From the NCBI GenBank assembly GCA_016293615.1, contig JAEDDX010000001.1:1-64000 (forward strand): 64,000 nt of DNA, written 5' to 3'. A program made the translations under genes and the position numbers. Numbering within the stretch: position 1 is the first letter of the stretch; each line of letters opens with the position of its first letter. Shown here in pieces: positions 61,230 through 64,000 of the stretch. Origin of the DNA: Acetatifactor sp. (GTDB taxonomy: Bacteria > Bacillota > Clostridia > Lachnospirales > Lachnospiraceae). The notes under the pieces were generated by a model. That model was not told the DNA's origin and did not search any database. It was given only the letters and a program-made list of their open reading frames with translations.

Positions 61230-62153
61230 ATGCATTCGGGAAAGAATTCCACAGGGAAGACAACAGCATATTTTCACCTGCCCGGTCTGTTTGAATTTTA
61301 CGAACTGTATCGCTTGTTTTTGAAATGCTTTGCAGAGCATAGGAACTATTTTTATGACTGGTGCGAGATTGGCTCCATTTACGGAGCACCGGCGGATTGC
61401 ATCTGGGGCGGCGGCCGCGTCGGGTTTGGAGACAGCGACCCCGAGGAGGTTCTCGCGCTTTTGGAAGGATACGGAATCAGCGGCAGGCTGACCTTCAGCA
61501 ATTCCCTGCTTCGCCCCGAGCACCTTTCGGACAGAAAATGCAATCTTCTCTGCAGCATGTTTGAAGGGACGAAAGCGGCACAGAGCGGGGTCATTGTGCA
61601 CTCGGACCTCTTGTTGGATTATGTGAAAAACCGATACCCGGGACTCTATGCGGTATCGTCTACCACGAAGGTTCAGACAGAAGCGGCGGACTTTTTAAAA
61701 GAGGTGGAGCGGGAGGAATTTCGCTTCGTCGTGCCGGATTTTCGCTTGAACAAAGATTTCGCACTCTTAAGGAAGCTGCCGCAATCGAAGAAGGACAAGG
61801 TGGAGTTTCTGTGCAACGAGTGCTGTCGGTTCGGATGCCGCGACCGAAAGGCCTGCTATGAGTCGGTCAGCCGCAAGAGTCTGGGAGAGGCGGCGCCGGA
61901 GCATATCTGCACCTCGCCCGACGCGAAAGAGGGGTATCGTTTTTCGAAAGCAATGAAAAACCCCGGCTTTATCAGCGTGGAGGAGATTCAGACGGTCTAT
62001 CTGCCGATGGGCTTTTCGAACTTTAAGCTCGAAGGGCGGGGACTCGGCAGCGCACTCGTCCTGGAGATCCTGATGTACTATCTGGTAAAACCCGAATATC
62101 AGCTTCCCGTGCGGGAGGAGATCTATCTGGATAACATGCTGGATTTGTTTTAG
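61230..62153 (+). CDS. unrecognised protein with Cys cluster
   Basis: 307 aa, no signal peptide or membrane helix. The order of beta/alpha segments (DCIWGGGRVGFGD; RLTFSNSLLRPEHLSDRKCN; GVIVHSDLLLDYV; RFVVPDFRLNKDF) reads as a TIM-barrel-like fold of the U32-peptidase or related type. CNECCRFGCRDRKACYE provides five cysteines that could bind a metal or cluster. I cannot name it. GGGGGAAC seven bases before ATG 61230 favours it over ATG 61218. It follows the peptide gene behind a terminator. Confidence 0.75.
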   Translation: MHSGKNSTGKTTAYFHLPGLFEFYELYRLFLKCFAEHRNYFYDWCEIGSIYGAPADCIWGGGRVGFGDSDPEEVLALLEGYGISGRLTFSNSLLRPEHLSDRKCNLLCSMFEGTKAAQSGVIVHSDLLLDYVKNRYPGLYAVSSTTKVQTEAADFLKEVEREEFRFVVPDFRLNKDFALLRKLPQSKKDKVEFLCNECCRFGCRDRKACYESVSRKSLGEAAPEHICTSPDAKEGYRFSKAMKNPGFISVEEIQTVYLPMGFSNFKLEGRGLGSALVLEILMYYLVKPEYQLPVREEIYLDNMLDLF

Positions 62154-62315
62154 CACGGCATACTTTGTGCTGTGTCAGTGCGTTTCCTCTGCCGGCATAA
62201 TCATGAACAACCGGATCGTAATCATTTCCGGAAAAAGAGTTTGATGCTGTCATATCAGCGTGATCCATTCATCATTTGGAGGATGCGCAGAAGGAAAACA
62301 TCGACTGCTTCTCAT

Positions 62316-62350
62316 CTGCTGCGACAGGAAAGCGATCGCAGCAGTTTTTT
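62316..62350 (+). terminator. Rho-independent terminator
   Basis: CTGCTGCGA pairs with TCGCAGCAG around an 11-base loop, then TTTTTT. The rest of 62154-62437 shows no gene. Confidence 0.85.
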
Positions 62351-62437
62351 ATGGTTTTTTTGTGCATAAATCCTTTCGAGTCGGGAAAAATGATGCATAT
62401 AAGCACATGATTTTCAGCCAAAAGGAAGGTAGCAGAA

Positions 62438-63346
62438 ATGAGAAGAGACGGAAATAGAAATAAGAATGATGCAAACATCGAAAAGCGGGAGAGGATTGTC
62501 CTGATTGTTTCGTCGGTCCTCGTACTCACGGCCCTGACGATGACGGGGATTTATATGAAGTCGGAGGACGGCAAGGTCGAGGATGACGGATATGTGCTGG
62601 ATTTCACGGCACTGGAGGACAGCGCGGCGAAAAAGGCAAAGGAGATTGCCCTGGGTGAGGCTAAGGAGTCGGTGCTGCCGCAGCCCTCGGTGACGGAGGA
62701 TGACCTGGATTATGAGAACCTCGAGGTGGACTCCGGCAAGATTCAGATTGACCCTTATCCCGGGTTTGAACCCGCGCCGGAGAGTGCAAAGACGAAGACA
62801 GCGCCCGTTGTGATACAGGAAGAAACGACGATGACACAGACGCCCATCGCACAGGAAGCTTCTGTGATTCCTGAGGCGACGGAGCCTGAAGTGTCCCGGC
62901 CGATTACCGAAGAGGTACAGGATCCCGGCTATGTCGCCTATCACGGGCTTCACAGACCGATCGACACTGAGGTGCTCATTCCGTTTCGCATGGACGGCAG
63001 CGTCTATTTTACCACACTGGATCAATATAAGTATAATCCGGCGCTGATGCTGGTTGCGACGGAGGGACTTGCCGTGGAGGCTGCGACGGATGGCGTCGTA
63101 CTGTCAATCTATGATGACGCAGAGCTTGGAAAGGTTATGACGGTGGACGCCGGCGGCGGATTCGTTCTGACCTATGGTCAGCTGCAGGATCTCTCAGTCA
63201 GTGTCGGAAGCACGATGAAGGCAGGTGACAGTATCGCGACAGTTGCCGCACCCACCAAGTATTTCAGCAAAGAAGGCGCGAACCTGTATCTGAAACTGAC
63301 ACTGAACGGCACGCCGATTGACCCGGAAAGCCTGTTTCAGGACTAG
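62438..63346 (+). CDS. membrane protein with degenerate M23/LytM domain (SpoIIQ-like)
   Basis: 302 aa. One membrane helix (residues 24-42) after a basic start (MRRDGNRNKNDANIEKRERI), a long acidic linker, and a C-terminal LytM-like fold (VAAATDG-type GVVLSIYDDAELGKVMTVDA, then LTYGQLQ). In active M23 enzymes the HG and HxH positions would fall in TVDAGGG and TYGQL; both lack His, so zinc ligands are missing. SpoIIQ and similar spore-channel or EnvC/MepM-type activators show the same pattern. It may be the sporulation protein that docks SpoIIIAH. Confidence 0.7.
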   Translation: MRRDGNRNKNDANIEKRERIVLIVSSVLVLTALTMTGIYMKSEDGKVEDDGYVLDFTALEDSAAKKAKEIALGEAKESVLPQPSVTEDDLDYENLEVDSGKIQIDPYPGFEPAPESAKTKTAPVVIQEETTMTQTPIAQEASVIPEATEPEVSRPITEEVQDPGYVAYHGLHRPIDTEVLIPFRMDGSVYFTTLDQYKYNPALMLVATEGLAVEAATDGVVLSIYDDAELGKVMTVDAGGGFVLTYGQLQDLSVSVGSTMKAGDSIATVAAPTKYFSKEGANLYLKLTLNGTPIDPESLFQD

Positions 63347-63372
63347 TCGGGCAAACCTTAGGGGGTAACACT

Positions 63373-64000
63373 ATGTATTTGATCGGCGGAACCATTAAGA
63401 CGATGGCAGGTGGGGACATCCCGCACGGGTGTATCCGAATCTGTGATGGCGTGATCGCACAGATAGGACCACAGGAACAGATACCGCTCCATCCCTATGA
63501 GGGAGAGCCGGTGCTGCAGGTGCCGGAGAGCGCTCTTGTCCTGCCGGGACTGATAGAGGCGCATTGTCATATGGGCATTACGGAGGAGAAAAAGGGCATG
63601 GAGGGAGATGACTGTAATGAGACGGTCGCCCCCATCACTCCCTATCTGCGCGCAATTGACGCCATCAATTCCATGGACGCCGCGTTTGACGATGCCGTCC
63701 GTGCAGGCATTACTGCCGCGATGATCGGGCCGGGAAGCTCCAATGTGGTCGGCGGTCAGTTTGCCTTTGTGAAGACGAAGGGGCGCCGTATCGATGACTT
63801 GATCGTCAAGGCGCCCGCCGCCATGAAGGTCGCCTTCGGCGAGAATCCAAAGGTCAATTATGCGGGGCAGGGGAAAAGTCCTTCGACCAGAATGGCGATC
63901 GCAGCGATGCTCAGAAGGGAGCTTTTCAGGGCAAGGGCATATGCCGAAAAGCGTGAGAAGGCGCTGCGTGAGGGAGAAGACTTTGAGAAAGACTTCGATC
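63373..64000 (+). CDS. amidohydrolase, 5' part only
   Basis: Open to the window edge, 209 codons visible. Starts MYLIGGTIKTMAGGDIPHGC. The metal motif HxH appears as GLIEAHCHMGI, and VGGQFAFVKTKGR follows. This is the imidazolonepropionase-like/dihydroorotase-type amidohydrolase family, metal-dependent hydrolysis of a cyclic amide or amidine; substrate unknown. GGGGG ribosome site ahead of ATG 63373; 26 bases after the previous gene, so probably the same operon. Confidence 0.88.
   Translation, partial: MYLIGGTIKTMAGGDIPHGCIRICDGVIAQIGPQEQIPLHPYEGEPVLQVPESALVLPGLIEAHCHMGITEEKKGMEGDDCNETVAPITPYLRAIDAINSMDAAFDDAVRAGITAAMIGPGSSNVVGGQFAFVKTKGRRIDDLIVKAPAAMKVAFGENPKVNYAGQGKSPSTRMAIAAMLRRELFRARAYAEKREKALREGEDFEKDFD

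Overview
The window looks like a chromosomal segment of a spore-forming Clostridia of the Lachnospiraceae type. The reasons are a SpoVT regulator, a T-box leader on ileS, TATAAT/TTGACA-type promoters, strong AGGAGG ribosome-binding sites, mid-range base composition, and several small protein types that I associate with this family. I saw no rRNA, tRNA, integrase, transposase or CRISPR array. This taxonomic call is inference, not a search result.

Layout. 0.1-13 kb is mostly core: spoVT, pncB (minus), T-box plus type-2-like ileS, glgP with an odd basic N-terminal tail, a HelD-like helicase (minus) and a sodium symporter (minus). 13-17 kb is accessory and decaying: a 70-aa protein resembling NHLP-type leaders, a GNAT, a DUF2087 protein, a TPR gene broken by one in-frame TGA, and two different tandem-repeat arrays. 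17-29.8 kb holds a very large SDR-TPR-DUF4037-DUF4125 fusion, an aldo/keto reductase with ferredoxin-like tail, a zinc-ribbon lipoprotein, an aconitase-family hydratase, an SseB-like protein, a phosphoesterase, a remnant of a DUF4214 gene, a roughly 320-bp inverted-repeat element related to a second copy near 2.3 kb, and a secreted transglutaminase-like DUF4214 protein. 30-35 kb carries two cyclic-di-GMP genes (7TM-PAS-HD-GYP-PAS-GGDEF and a soluble HD-GYP). 35-39.6 kb is a sugar-type ABC importer whose binding protein has an additional C-terminal membrane helix.

The most interesting part is 40.7-60.6 kb: a tightly packed run of 16 plus-strand genes. It opens with a PqqD-like protein, then follows the Pel order D-E-A-F-G (pseudo-SDR/PelD receptor that keeps an RxxD cyclic-di-GMP site, PelE-like TPR protein, DUF2194 PelA-like protein, PelF glycosyltransferase, PelG transporter). 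It continues with DUF2304, GT4, GT2, DUF4874/DUF4832, a large membrane protein, a Stealth phosphotransferase, a flippase fused to an NTP_transf_5-type nucleotidyltransferase, a second PqqD-like protein, and a response regulator with a membrane-free histidine kinase. Directly downstream sits a 140-aa Cys-containing peptide with a leader-like N-terminus. A reasonable reading is a cyclic-di-GMP-gated Pel-type surface glycan made or decorated together with a second glycan branch and possibly a peptide component recruited by PqqD-type chaperones; the last part is a hypothesis.

The window ends with a Cys-cluster protein of unknown function, a degenerate M23/SpoIIQ-like membrane protein, and the start of an amidohydrolase gene that runs off the end.
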